32,099 nt of DNA from positions 1 to 32,099 of the forward strand of contig JAJPIB010000003.1 in assembly GCA_021324995.1 (NCBI GenBank). Direction: 5' to 3'. The notes under the pieces are model-generated. The model saw only the letters and a list, made by a program, of their open reading frames with translations, had not been told where the DNA came from and did no database searches. The stretch comes from Chlamydiia bacterium. Its GTDB lineage: Bacteria; Chlamydiota; Chlamydiia; Chlamydiales; Rhabdochlamydiaceae. Made by a program: the position numbers and the translations under genes. Below, in pieces: positions 25,024 to 32,099 of the stretch (positions are counted from its first letter, which is position 1; each line of letters opens with the position of its first letter).

Positions 25024-26979
25024 ATGATAAATACCAGCACTCTTCTCTCTTCCCTTCGAAAACAAGTCCACATTCTTGCAGAGGAAGCGGAACGCTTTAA
25101 ATGGGAAATAAACCCCCAATCTATTGAAGAGGAAGTCGTACGTGCTACCCTCGAAGAATATAAGGCAAAAGCTCTTACCAATCTAGTTAGGAATCATAAA
25201 ATTGATGAAGCGGCGAAAACTGCACTTTTAAAAACTCTTTCAAAGATTGAAAAGAAAATTAGCCTTATCCATAAGACAATCGATTACATCGCTTCTGGCT
25301 CAGAGGATATTGATCCAAGAATTCAAAAAATGCTGACTAAAATAAATCCAGAAACCCTAATCACTCCCCAAAAAATTAGACAATACTTCAGTGGAATTGA
25401 GCAATTCATTGAGCTAAATCAAACACGCATAGAATCCGCTGAAAGTCTCCAATTAGCCCAATTCGCGCATAAAGAGCTAGAGTCAAAAAAGCAAGAATTG
25501 CTCACAGCGGCGCCTGATTACGATGTCTGTAATGTTCCTCTTTCTCATTTAATAGAAAATTGTGGCCTAGATGTAACGGAAGAAATTGCACGAAAAGGCC
25601 GAGAACTCACTCTTATTCGTTTCTTTGAAAAAATGCTAGATCCTCGCTGGATCACATTCTCACAACCTCATTCACCTAATTGCGTAGGCGACCTAATCGG
25701 TGATGCTTATCTTCAAGCTTGCATTAGTTTTCAATCCGGCGACACTCAAGACTACTCTCCCCTTCGCTTTATCGATCAGTCACCTGATGAATCAGATGAT
25801 GAAGACGACCTTCCTGTCGATGCTTGGAATGCTAAACTTGCTCGCTACCAAAGGGAGGATTTAGTTTCTCTACCGCTCAAAATGCAATGTGGTGATGTTT
25901 TAGAACTTTTCCTTTTGTTGGATGGCTCAAGAAAAAAATGCGATTTGAAGGGATTAGGAGTCTTAATCACCTTAGGCGATTGCAGTCAATTGGCCATGAT
26001 CATTAATGGCCTTAAGTCCATTGTTATATTCAATCCTCAGGGAGACCGAGAGCGCCATGGCTGTCCTTATCTCGTTTCTTTCGGCAATGTTGAACAAGCA
26101 GCTAAGTTTCTTCACAGCAAAATTATCGGTGTTAAAGAAAATGCGGAATTAGAGCTAAGTGATGGTCAATTATTTACTCTCGCTTATCGCTCTGAACTTC
26201 AAGCTGTCGTGGATGAAAATCAGGCAAAATTAAATGAGTTAGAAACGAGCCAAGCTCCCCTAGAAGTCAGCTCAGCCATTGTAGAAGCCGACCAACCCAT
26301 TCAGCAATCTGAAGAAGTTGTCATTAATGAGCCCGCTCTGTCTGCATGGGATGTGCAAAAGCAAGCAATTGATGCCTTGCAAAAAGCTATTGAGGCTCTT
26401 TCAAGCCCGCACGATGAGAATTATGTTCAAGCTTTAGGAGGGCTCACCACATTCAATGGCACGAAAAATCTTATGGAACCGATCTCCGCCCATCTGCTCC
26501 AACTCCAAAGTAGCGACTTAAGGAATGAAATCTCTCAAAAAGGCGATATGATTTCTTGGGGAGTAAACGCTTTTCAATCGGATGCGACTTCTTCTGATCA
26601 AAAGTTGCGTGCCGTGCAGCGTGTCCAAATGAACTTTCTGCTCTTTAGCCTTGAACAATGTTTAAAATCTTCTGATTCGGCGGCCCATGTCTCCGAAATC
26701 ATGAAGTTGATGGAAGGATTAAAATTAAACCCAGCCGATTTACCAGAAGGACAAAAAAACCTCGCTCACTGTCTCTTCGGCACTACTTATCACACATATC
26801 TCGCCGCTTGGGAGAAAAAAAGGAATATCATTCATCCTCACGATCCTTTATTCAAGCGTGACTTCGGCCGCAACGTCTATCTCGGCGACGAAAAAGCAAA
26901 AACTGCTGTTCCTAATCAATACAAATTAGAAGCGATCGAGAATGTCAAAAATCTTCTTAAAAAGACATGGGGCTTCTAA
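25024..26979 (+). CDS. Large protein of unknown function; middle segment resembles a papain-like fold
   Basis: I chose the ATG at 25024 (651 residues) since GAGG lies seven bases before it; the frame also opens at a TTG at 25012. The N-terminal 170 residues are helical and charged, with likely coiled coil. An acidic linker (DESDDEDD) precedes a domain with GLGVLITLGDCSQLAMIIN, KSIVIFNPQGDRERHG and YLVSFGNVEQAAKFLHSKI. That run of a buried strand, another strand ending in a short FNP/FDS-like motif, then a strand and a helix, recalls the second half of papain-like/C76-type cysteine peptidases; the usual His is not obvious, so activity is doubtful. Residues from about 440 are helical with no recognised family. 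No signal peptide. A secreted effector is one possibility, not shown. Confidence 0.6.
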   Translation: MINTSTLLSSLRKQVHILAEEAERFKWEINPQSIEEEVVRATLEEYKAKALTNLVRNHKIDEAAKTALLKTLSKIEKKISLIHKTIDYIASGSEDIDPRIQKMLTKINPETLITPQKIRQYFSGIEQFIELNQTRIESAESLQLAQFAHKELESKKQELLTAAPDYDVCNVPLSHLIENCGLDVTEEIARKGRELTLIRFFEKMLDPRWITFSQPHSPNCVGDLIGDAYLQACISFQSGDTQDYSPLRFIDQSPDESDDEDDLPVDAWNAKLARYQREDLVSLPLKMQCGDVLELFLLLDGSRKKCDLKGLGVLITLGDCSQLAMIINGLKSIVIFNPQGDRERHGCPYLVSFGNVEQAAKFLHSKIIGVKENAELELSDGQLFTLAYRSELQAVVDENQAKLNELETSQAPLEVSSAIVEADQPIQQSEEVVINEPALSAWDVQKQAIDALQKAIEALSSPHDENYVQALGGLTTFNGTKNLMEPISAHLLQLQSSDLRNEISQKGDMISWGVNAFQSDATSSDQKLRAVQRVQMNFLLFSLEQCLKSSDSAAHVSEIMKLMEGLKLNPADLPEGQKNLAHCLFGTTYHTYLAAWEKKRNIIHPHDPLFKRDFGRNVYLGDEKAKTAVPNQYKLEAIENVKNLLKKTWGF

Positions 26980-27007
26980 CAGACTTTCACCTTCGCCCGA
27001 ACCTCTA

Positions 27008-27043
27008 AGAGAATGTTGTCGGATTAATTCGACAACATTCTCT
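27008..27043. terminator. Perfect 14-bp hairpin between two genes
   Basis: AGAGAATGTTGTCG (27008-27021) and CGACAACATTCTCT (27030-27043) are exact reverse complements with an 8-base loop. It sits 28 bases after the stop of the 651-residue protein gene and before the alcohol dehydrogenase promoter. No T-run follows, so it is either a weak terminator or an operator-like palindrome. Confidence 0.5.
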
Positions 27044-27071
27044 AAGATGAGGTTAGGGGAAATTCGCTTGT

Positions 27072-27099
27072 TTGACTCAAAAAATACTTACTATATAGT
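27072..27099 (+). promoter_or_regulatory. Candidate promoter of the alcohol dehydrogenase gene
   Basis: TTGACT (27072-27077) and TATAGT (27094-27099) are 16 bases apart. AAGGAG at 27106-27111 follows closely, so the leader would be very short. Confidence 0.45.
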
Positions 27100-27117
27100 A
27101 CGTTTAAAGGAGAGTCA

Positions 27118-28116
27118 ATGCGAGCGATGGTCCTTCATCAGCAAAAACAACCGCTTGTCTTCGAACAGGTTCCGAAACCTATTCCCAAAGAAGACGAGCT
27201 GCTCATCAAAGTACATACGTGTGGGGTATGTCGCACCGACTTACATATCCTAGACGGCGATCTTATTGCCACCAAACTTCCCCTAATTCTAGGTCACGAA
27301 ATTGTTGGGACTGTGGAACAAGTCGGAAACGATGTTTTGGAATTCAAGCTTAAGGATCGCGTGGGCGTTCCTTGGGTTGCAAGTACCTGTGGAAAGTGCG
27401 CTCATTGCCTAGAAAATCAAGAAAATCTTTGCGAAGAAGGCCAATTCACAGGTTATACATGCAACGGAGGTTTTGCCGAGTATGTCGTCTGCAAAGCGGG
27501 TTATGCTATAGCGCTGCCTCCGCATATTTCCGATGAACATGCAGCTCCTTTGATGTGCGCTGGACTCATCGGCTATCGTGCCTATCGTCTGGCAAATCCG
27601 AAAAAAACATTGGGAATTTATGGATTTGGGGCGGCTGCCCATATTTTAACGCAGATCGCCGCTTTTGAAGGAAAAGAAGTTTATGCTTTTACACGCGCAG
27701 GCGATCACAAAAAACAACTGTTTGCAAGAAAACTTGGCGCGGTTTGGGCTGGGGATTCCGATAACCCTCCTCCTGCGCTTCTCGATGCGATCATTATCTT
27801 TGCTCCTGTCGGAGACTTAGTGCCTAAGGCGCTTAAACAATTGAAAAAGGGAGGGCGATGCGTTTGCGGAGGCATTCATATGAGCGCTATTCCAGGATTC
27901 CCTTATAGTGATCTCTGGGGAGAAAAAAGCATTCAATCCGTTACCAATTTGACAAGGAAAGACGCTCAGGACTTCTTTGCCGTCATCAAACAATTTCCTA
28001 TCCAGACAGAAGTCATTGTCTATCCTTTAGAGCAGGCAAATGCAGCACTTGATGCTCTTCGCAGAGGAAAGCAGGAAGGCGCAGTAATATTAAAGATTAT
28101 TCCACAGAAAAGTTGA
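27118..28116 (+). CDS. Zinc-dependent alcohol dehydrogenase (medium-chain family)
   Basis: This 332-residue cytosolic enzyme interconverts an alcohol and an aldehyde with NAD(P)H. The N-terminal catalytic domain has GVCRTDLH (Cys38) and GHE (His60-Glu61) as catalytic-zinc ligands and four structural-zinc cysteines at 91, 94, 97 and 105 (CGKCAHC...C). The Rossmann domain carries GIYGFGAAAH, the GxGxxxH variant of the group annotated zinc-binding alcohol dehydrogenase family protein. The end, LEQANAALDALRRGKQEGAVILKI, is standard for the family. The substrate is unknown. AAGGAG lies seven bases before the ATG. Its last 20 bases overlap the tail of the RNB gene on the opposite strand. Confidence 0.92.
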   Translation: MRAMVLHQQKQPLVFEQVPKPIPKEDELLIKVHTCGVCRTDLHILDGDLIATKLPLILGHEIVGTVEQVGNDVLEFKLKDRVGVPWVASTCGKCAHCLENQENLCEEGQFTGYTCNGGFAEYVVCKAGYAIALPPHISDEHAAPLMCAGLIGYRAYRLANPKKTLGIYGFGAAAHILTQIAAFEGKEVYAFTRAGDHKKQLFARKLGAVWAGDSDNPPPALLDAIIIFAPVGDLVPKALKQLKKGGRCVCGGIHMSAIPGFPYSDLWGEKSIQSVTNLTRKDAQDFFAVIKQFPIQTEVIVYPLEQANAALDALRRGKQEGAVILKIIPQKS

Positions 28117-29557
28117 TGTATCCTTTTAGAATATCGACGTTGACCAGTTTTAAGGTGACTCGATCGCCTACCTGAAGATGCGAAGGTCCCTCGACGATTT
28201 TTCCTTCGATAGGCGGATCAAAAAGACGTGCCCAAATTCCATGCGAAGTCACGCCTGTGATTATCCCTTTGAAAATCTCTCCTAGTCGAGGTTTAAGAAG
28301 GAGTGCCCCTGCGGATTTATTGAGATGTCTTTCCACTTTTTTTGCCGCATCTTCCTGGTTTGTGCAATGCGCTGATAAAATCTTCAGATCTTCTAAAGAG
28401 TAGGGATTTTTTTTGCTCCGAAGAAGTGCTTTGCACTGCCGCTGGGAGATCAAATCGGGAAAGCGACGGTTCGGGGCCGTCGAGTGAATGTATTCGCTAA
28501 GCGCCAGACCAAAATGCCCAACGGGTTTGTCCCGCTTTGTTTCGACGATGTATTCCCCTCTTCCGAGGAGTTTGATGATTACTAGAGACAGGTCTAGAAA
28601 AGAAGTTGGATCTCTTTTTTGCTGTTTGATCAAAAAAGCATCTAGAGATTTTGAGTCGGGCTCTTTAGGCAAATTTGTTCCTAAACTGGAGGCCACTGCA
28701 ACAATGCGGTCCCAATTTTTAGGAACGCGCACCACTCTGCGCAAACTGGGTATTCCGGAAGCGCGGAACTTTGTCGCCATCACGAAATTTGCTGCAATCA
28801 TAAAATTTTCAATCAGCTCATCTGCAAAATTGTGCGAAGGAATCCTTAGGACAACTTTATCCTCTGCCATTTTCGCCTCAGCTTCCGGTGATTGCAGAGT
28901 TAACGCACCGACCAAATGGCGACGTTTCTTTAAGAGTTGAGCTGCTTTGTGTTGGCACAAAAGTGATTCCTTTAAACCACCTACTTCCTTGACTTTAGCG
29001 GGGATAGGACCTTGCCCTTCTAACCAACTCCCCAAAGAAGGGTAAGCTAATTTAGCATGGTTGCGAACGACTGCCTCAAAGATTTCCCCTTCTTCAATTT
29101 CTCCCTCTTCTCCAATCAGAATTTTAAAGACGATTGCCAGCCGATCTTCTCCCTCATTTAATGAAGTTAAATCGGTCGATAGCTTTTCGGGCAGCATCGG
29201 AAAAATCACTGCAGGTGTATACACCGATGTAGTATTGATCTTAGCATGTTCATCAATGGGAGAATCTTTTGGAACCAATGCATCGACGTCAGATATGGCA
29301 ACCCAAAGGATCTTCTTACCGTTTTTTTGACATTCTCCATACGTCAACTGGTCTAAGTCGCGAGAATCATCATTGTCGATCGAACACCAAAGCAATGATC
29401 GCAAATCTTTGGAATGCGTCGAAGCAGATGCTGGTTGCTTAATTTCTTTAAGCTGGATATAGGCATAGTCAGAAAACTTCGGTTCCAATCCCTTGTCATA
29501 CATCACCTGTTCGGCAAGACGGATGAGATCGATTTTCTTCTTGTGCATCTTAAGCAC
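28097..29557 (-). CDS. Short RNB-domain exoribonuclease (RNase II/R superfamily) with S1 domain
   Basis: This 486-residue protein degrades RNA 3'-to-5' if active. The RNB core starts at SIDNDDSRDLDQL: aspartates 61, 67 and 69 match the metal ligands of RNase II, but the fourth aspartate is Gln70. Later motifs include HAKINTTSVYTPAVIFPMLPE-type sequence, ADELIENFMIAANFVMA, and HFGLALSEYIHSTAPNRRFPDLI with the conserved arginines. A C-terminal S1-like segment runs from about GEIFKGIITGVTSHGIWARL. It lacks the cold-shock domains of full RNase R, so it is a compact variant. The first possible start is GTG at 29557; ATG at 29548 fits AGGA spacing about as well. It begins five bases after phoH, which implies co-transcription. 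Confidence 0.9.
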   Translation of the reverse strand: MLKMHKKKIDLIRLAEQVMYDKGLEPKFSDYAYIQLKEIKQPASASTHSKDLRSLLWCSIDNDDSRDLDQLTYGECQKNGKKILWVAISDVDALVPKDSPIDEHAKINTTSVYTPAVIFPMLPEKLSTDLTSLNEGEDRLAIVFKILIGEEGEIEEGEIFEAVVRNHAKLAYPSLGSWLEGQGPIPAKVKEVGGLKESLLCQHKAAQLLKKRRHLVGALTLQSPEAEAKMAEDKVVLRIPSHNFADELIENFMIAANFVMATKFRASGIPSLRRVVRVPKNWDRIVAVASSLGTNLPKEPDSKSLDAFLIKQQKRDPTSFLDLSLVIIKLLGRGEYIVETKRDKPVGHFGLALSEYIHSTAPNRRFPDLISQRQCKALLRSKKNPYSLEDLKILSAHCTNQEDAAKKVERHLNKSAGALLLKPRLGEIFKGIITGVTSHGIWARLFDPPIEGKIVEGPSHLQVGDRVTLKLVNVDILKGYINFSVE

Positions 29558-29562
29558 TCATC

Positions 29563-30876
29563 CTATAAAATTTCTGCAGCCAAAGCAGCGAGCTCAGAGC
29601 GCTCTGTCCGCTCCAAGAAAATATGTCCGTAAATCGGATACTGCTTAAATTTACCTACTGTAAAAGTGAGTGCATTCGAATCTTTGTCGAGATAAGGATT
29701 GTCGATTTGCGTTGCATCACCTGTCAAAACAACCTTAGTTCCTTTGCCCGCACGAGAAATGATCGTCTTCACCTCATGCGGCGTGAGGTTCTGTGCTTCA
29801 TCGATGATCATGTACATCTTAGGAAGGGATCGACCGCGAATATAAGTGACTGCTTCCATTTCGATCTTTTTGCTTTCCATGACCCACTTTTGCGTCTCTT
29901 GACCATTGGCTTCACCACTCGTTGTTTGGCAAAGAAATTCGAGATTATCGTAAATCGGTTGCATCCAATGAAAAAGCTTTTCATCTTTTGTTCCGGGGAG
30001 ATAACCGATGTCTTTTCCCAAAGGGATGATCGGACGACTGACAAGGATCCGATTATAAACCCCTTCATCAAACACTTTTCTCAACCCCGCCGCAAGAGCC
30101 ATTAGAGTTTTTCCCGTTCCTGCAGGTCCAATCATCGTGACCAAATTGATGTCATCTCGGAGCAAAAGATCCAAAGCGCACTTCTGCTCGACGTTCAAAG
30201 GCTGGATGCCCCAAATGTCTTTGGAAAACTTAAGAAGAGGTTCCAACTGCTGCGTCTTTGGATTGTATTTGCATACCGCAGAAGATTGCTCAGGCGAAGT
30301 CAGCACGCAATACTCATTAGGAAATAAATCCATCTCTCCTGCCGCCAAGAAACCATCCTTAAGAAAAAGATCGATATCTCTTTTAGGTACGTCAAGTTTG
30401 CGATATCCCCGATAAATATTCTCATAGGAAAACTTAAGATTTTCGTAGTCTTGAGCTTCAAGACCGATCGCCTCCGCTTTGACACGCAAAACAAAGTCCT
30501 TAGATACAATGACCACATGTTCTCCGTGCTCTTTGAGTTTATAGGCAACACAGAGAAGCTTGTTTGAGCTTCTTTCCGGAGACAAAGGAAATGAAGTCCT
30601 TTCCGTAGCTTTCGTATCGACAAGGACGCGAACCACGATCCCATCTTCAATTTCTACACCGGTGTGCAAATTTCCCGTCTTACGCCCCTTTAATGCATCG
30701 ATAAAGCGAAGAATATAGCGCGCGTTTTTACCTAACTCATCTGAAAAGCGTTTCATACTATCGAGCTCTTCAAAGACATTAAGAGGAATAATGACATCGC
30801 TACCTTTAAATTTACCTATTGCTTGTGGATCGTGGAGAAGAACATTCGTATCGATGACAAAGGTCTTACGCGTCAT
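29563..30876 (-). CDS. PIN-PhoH ATPase (PhoH2/YlaK type)
   Basis: This 437-residue cytosolic protein joins a PIN ribonuclease-like domain (about 1-145) to a PhoH ATPase domain (about 220-437). PIN acidic residues are visible at Asp9 (FVIDTNVLLHDP), Glu36/Glu37 (NVFEELDSMK) and in VIVSKDFVLR. PhoH motifs: Walker A IGPAGTGKT with Lys256, RPIIPLGKDIGYLPGTKDEK, Walker B MIIDEAQNL, then VVLTGDATQIDNPYLD and LERTERSELA. PhoH2 proteins are described as RNA-unwinding ATPases coupled to RNA cleavage by the PIN domain. AAGGAG precedes the ATG. The RNB exoribonuclease gene follows five bases after the stop, so helicase/endonuclease and exonuclease would be made together, an arrangement suggesting RNA turnover. 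Confidence 0.94.
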   Translation of the reverse strand: MTRKTFVIDTNVLLHDPQAIGKFKGSDVIIPLNVFEELDSMKRFSDELGKNARYILRFIDALKGRKTGNLHTGVEIEDGIVVRVLVDTKATERTSFPLSPERSSNKLLCVAYKLKEHGEHVVIVSKDFVLRVKAEAIGLEAQDYENLKFSYENIYRGYRKLDVPKRDIDLFLKDGFLAAGEMDLFPNEYCVLTSPEQSSAVCKYNPKTQQLEPLLKFSKDIWGIQPLNVEQKCALDLLLRDDINLVTMIGPAGTGKTLMALAAGLRKVFDEGVYNRILVSRPIIPLGKDIGYLPGTKDEKLFHWMQPIYDNLEFLCQTTSGEANGQETQKWVMESKKIEMEAVTYIRGRSLPKMYMIIDEAQNLTPHEVKTIISRAGKGTKVVLTGDATQIDNPYLDKDSNALTFTVGKFKQYPIYGHIFLERTERSELAALAAEIL

Positions 30877-31030
30877 GTTAGTGGTCTCCTTAAGCTATGT
30901 TGAATTTTCCGGACCTTGATCGCAGCATATACCCCCCTTCCACTCCACTCAATACTTTTTTTATAACACTTATATTTAATGAGTTATGACATGATTTAGC
31001 AATCAGAATCGACATCTGCTAAACTCTTTA

Positions 31031-31060
31031 TTGACTTTTCAAACAGATATCCTTTATAAT
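31031..31060 (+). promoter_or_regulatory. Strong sigma70-type promoter of the SWIM-motif protein gene
   Basis: TTGACT (31031-31036) and a perfect TATAAT (31055-31060) are 18 bases apart. A transcript starting near 31067 would include AAGGAGG (31075-31081) before the ATG at 31089. This is the best promoter and ribosome-site combination in the window. Confidence 0.72.
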
Positions 31061-31088
31061 TAAGTAAAAGTAATAAGGAGGCCTAAAC

Positions 31089-31811
31089 ATGAAAATTACT
31101 CCTCAAATCCTTAGCATTCCCCCTTATATATCTACTGCTTGGAAGAATATTGCCTCTTTGCACGTTGAAAACTTAAATGCTGGAGCCTATTCGCTAATCA
31201 TTACCCTGATCAACGGAGCTCGCATCGAGATTCCTTACCCCGAGCCTTCTATGGTTGAGGCGATCTTTGCTGCGCACACAAAGCATCTTGAATGCGAAAC
31301 TAGAGCTATCCCAGCAAAATCCCCACTCCCCCCATTCCCTATTCCTCAAGCAGGCCAGCAAGTTCTTTCCCTAGAAATCCCTTTAGGGTTACCCGGCATG
31401 GAAGGATTTGGAACTTTACTACAGCACAATCCTGAACAAGCTGAAAATCCCGATCTTCCTTCGGACATTCTCGAAAAAATCACCCTCATGACTCAGTCCA
31501 TGGGGATTGTCGATCCAAATGCAGCCCCCAAGCCTGAGCCAGATTGCAACTGCATGCGCTGTCAAATTGCGCGAGCCATGCAAAAAGGCTTAAATGGAGA
31601 AAAACAAGATTCTGAAGAGGAAGAAGAAATTGTCACAGATGAGGAACTGAAGTTTCAAGACTGGATCGTGAAACAATCAGATGAAAAGCTTTACATCGTC
31701 ACCCATCCCCTCGATGAGAAAGAACAATACAACGTCTATCTCGGCCAGCCCGTCGGATGCACCTGCGGTGAACACCACTGCGAACATGTCCGCGCCGTCT
31801 TAAACTCCTAA
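31089..31811 (+). CDS. Protein of unknown function with C-terminal SWIM-type zinc motif
   Basis: This 240-residue soluble protein has two cysteine clusters. CNCMRC holds Cys153, 155 and 158, and CTCGEHHCEH near the end gives the C-x-C-x4-C-x-H pattern of a short SWIM zinc finger (Cys224, Cys226, Cys231, His233). The N-terminal 60 residues form beta-strands (YSLIITLINGARIEIPYP), then a proline-rich middle and an acidic stretch (DSEEEEEIVTDEE) separate the parts. SWIM fingers bind DNA, RNA or protein; the first cluster may be a second zinc site. I do not recognise the full-length family. Strong promoter and ribosome site suggest good expression, and a strong terminator follows. It is a single-gene unit, divergent from phoH. 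Confidence 0.75.
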   Translation: MKITPQILSIPPYISTAWKNIASLHVENLNAGAYSLIITLINGARIEIPYPEPSMVEAIFAAHTKHLECETRAIPAKSPLPPFPIPQAGQQVLSLEIPLGLPGMEGFGTLLQHNPEQAENPDLPSDILEKITLMTQSMGIVDPNAAPKPEPDCNCMRCQIARAMQKGLNGEKQDSEEEEEIVTDEELKFQDWIVKQSDEKLYIVTHPLDEKEQYNVYLGQPVGCTCGEHHCEHVRAVLNS

Positions 31812-31829
31812 GAATTTATACAGCGCATG

Positions 31830-31882
31830 AATGATTTTTAGGATAAAGCGGCCCTTTCCCAACCTTTATCCCAAAAATCATT
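31830..31882 (+). terminator. Rho-independent terminator after the SWIM-motif gene
   Basis: AATGATTTTTAGGATAAAG (31830-31848) pairs with CTTTATCCCAAAAATCATT (31864-31882) with a single mismatch and a 15-base loop, followed by TTGTTTGTGT. It starts 18 bases after the stop codon. Confidence 0.75.
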
Positions 31883-31891
31883 TTGTTTGTG

Positions 31892-31988
31892 TATACCCAA
31901 CGTGACTGAAAATTTGGTTTAGGACCGAAGCGAAAGCTCCCGCGATTGGCGCGGTCTTAAATCCAAATTTTCAATCGCGTTGGGTATA
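31892..31988. repeat. 97-bp palindromic copy of the dispersed repeat
   Basis: It starts TATACCCAACGTGACTG and ends CGCGTTGGGTATA. The two ends are near-perfect inverted repeats for about 36 bp (through the GGTTTAGGACCG / CGGTCTTAAATCC segments). The centre has GCGAAAGCTCCCGCGATTGG, as in the other long copies. It lies just after the terminator of the SWIM-motif gene. Confidence 0.9.
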
Positions 31989-32099
31989 TACCGGTTCCAC
32001 TTGAAAGCTGGAGTTTTTGCTTCGTCAGCTTGGCAGCCAATTTTTGATCTTCACTCGTGCCTTGCCTCTCCGGCAATGGTCACTCGCTCCAGACACAAA
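31989..32099. other. Window end with no assignable gene
   Basis: ATATACCGGTTCCACTTGAA (31986-32005) resembles ATATACCGTTTCCAATTGGAA at 4015-4035, next to another copy of the palindromic repeat. The remainder has short open frames on both strands that run off the edge; neither can be recognised. Confidence 0.35.

Noticed and set aside
31989..32099. Fragment of a transposase at the window end
   Set aside because: Short frames are open on both strands, but neither shows a motif of a transposase family, and the sequence is too short to decide.

Overview
The window looks like chromosomal DNA of an environmental, Waddlia- or Parachlamydia-like member of the Chlamydiae. This is an inference: there is no rRNA or other phylogenetic marker here. 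It rests on moderate-to-low GC, chlamydia-like housekeeping proteins (adenylate kinase, HemB, tRNA-dihydrouridine synthase, PhoH), a DUF2608 HAD-like protein of a kind typical of intracellular bacteria, a eukaryote-type sterol reductase, and large proteins I cannot match to any known family.

Layout. 1-184 holds two tandem copies of a repeat found throughout the window. 276-3982: a secreted FAD oxidoreductase converges with a secreted S53 (sedolisin) protease; a perfect-armed palindromic repeat lies just upstream of the protease. 4192-4699 has no recognisable gene. 4700-7434 (+): a DHCR7-like sterol reductase, adenylate kinase and a SpeD-like pyruvoyl decarboxylase. 7534-11483: a large GH63-type glycosidase (-) divergent from an MFS transporter (+). 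11506-13508 (-): a secreted SMP-30/gluconolactonase-like protein translationally coupled to an EamA transporter. 13645-16395 (+): a small outer-membrane barrel, a YdfG-like short-chain dehydrogenase and a second MFS transporter. 16394-16567 is one long inverted repeat filling the gap between convergent genes. 16567-20199 (-): a DUF2608 protein, a DusC-like dihydrouridine synthase and an ABC-F ATPase. 20267-20565 is a mosaic of the dispersed repeat running into the hemB stop codon. 20566-22160: hemB (-) divergent from a DUF2147 protein (+). 22178-26979 (+): two large proteins of unknown role, one ending in a Cys/Met-type PLP-enzyme-like domain, the other with a segment resembling a papain-like fold. 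27118-28116: a zinc alcohol dehydrogenase. 28097-30876 (-): a PIN-PhoH ATPase followed five bases later by a short RNB exoribonuclease. 31089-31811 (+): a small protein with a SWIM-type zinc motif, behind a strong sigma70-type promoter. The window ends with another palindromic repeat.

How the genes fit together. Most are independent one- to three-gene units. Several suggest exchange with a eukaryotic host (sterol reductase, secreted protease, secreted oxidoreductase and lactonase, transporters, outer-membrane barrel). PhoH plus the RNB enzyme form a plausible RNA-turnover pair. The strongest unexplained signals are the dispersed palindromic repeat family, whose ends fit a TA-targeting miniature element, and the two large unknown proteins at 22178-26979. 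I see no tRNA, rRNA, CRISPR array, complete transposase or phage module.
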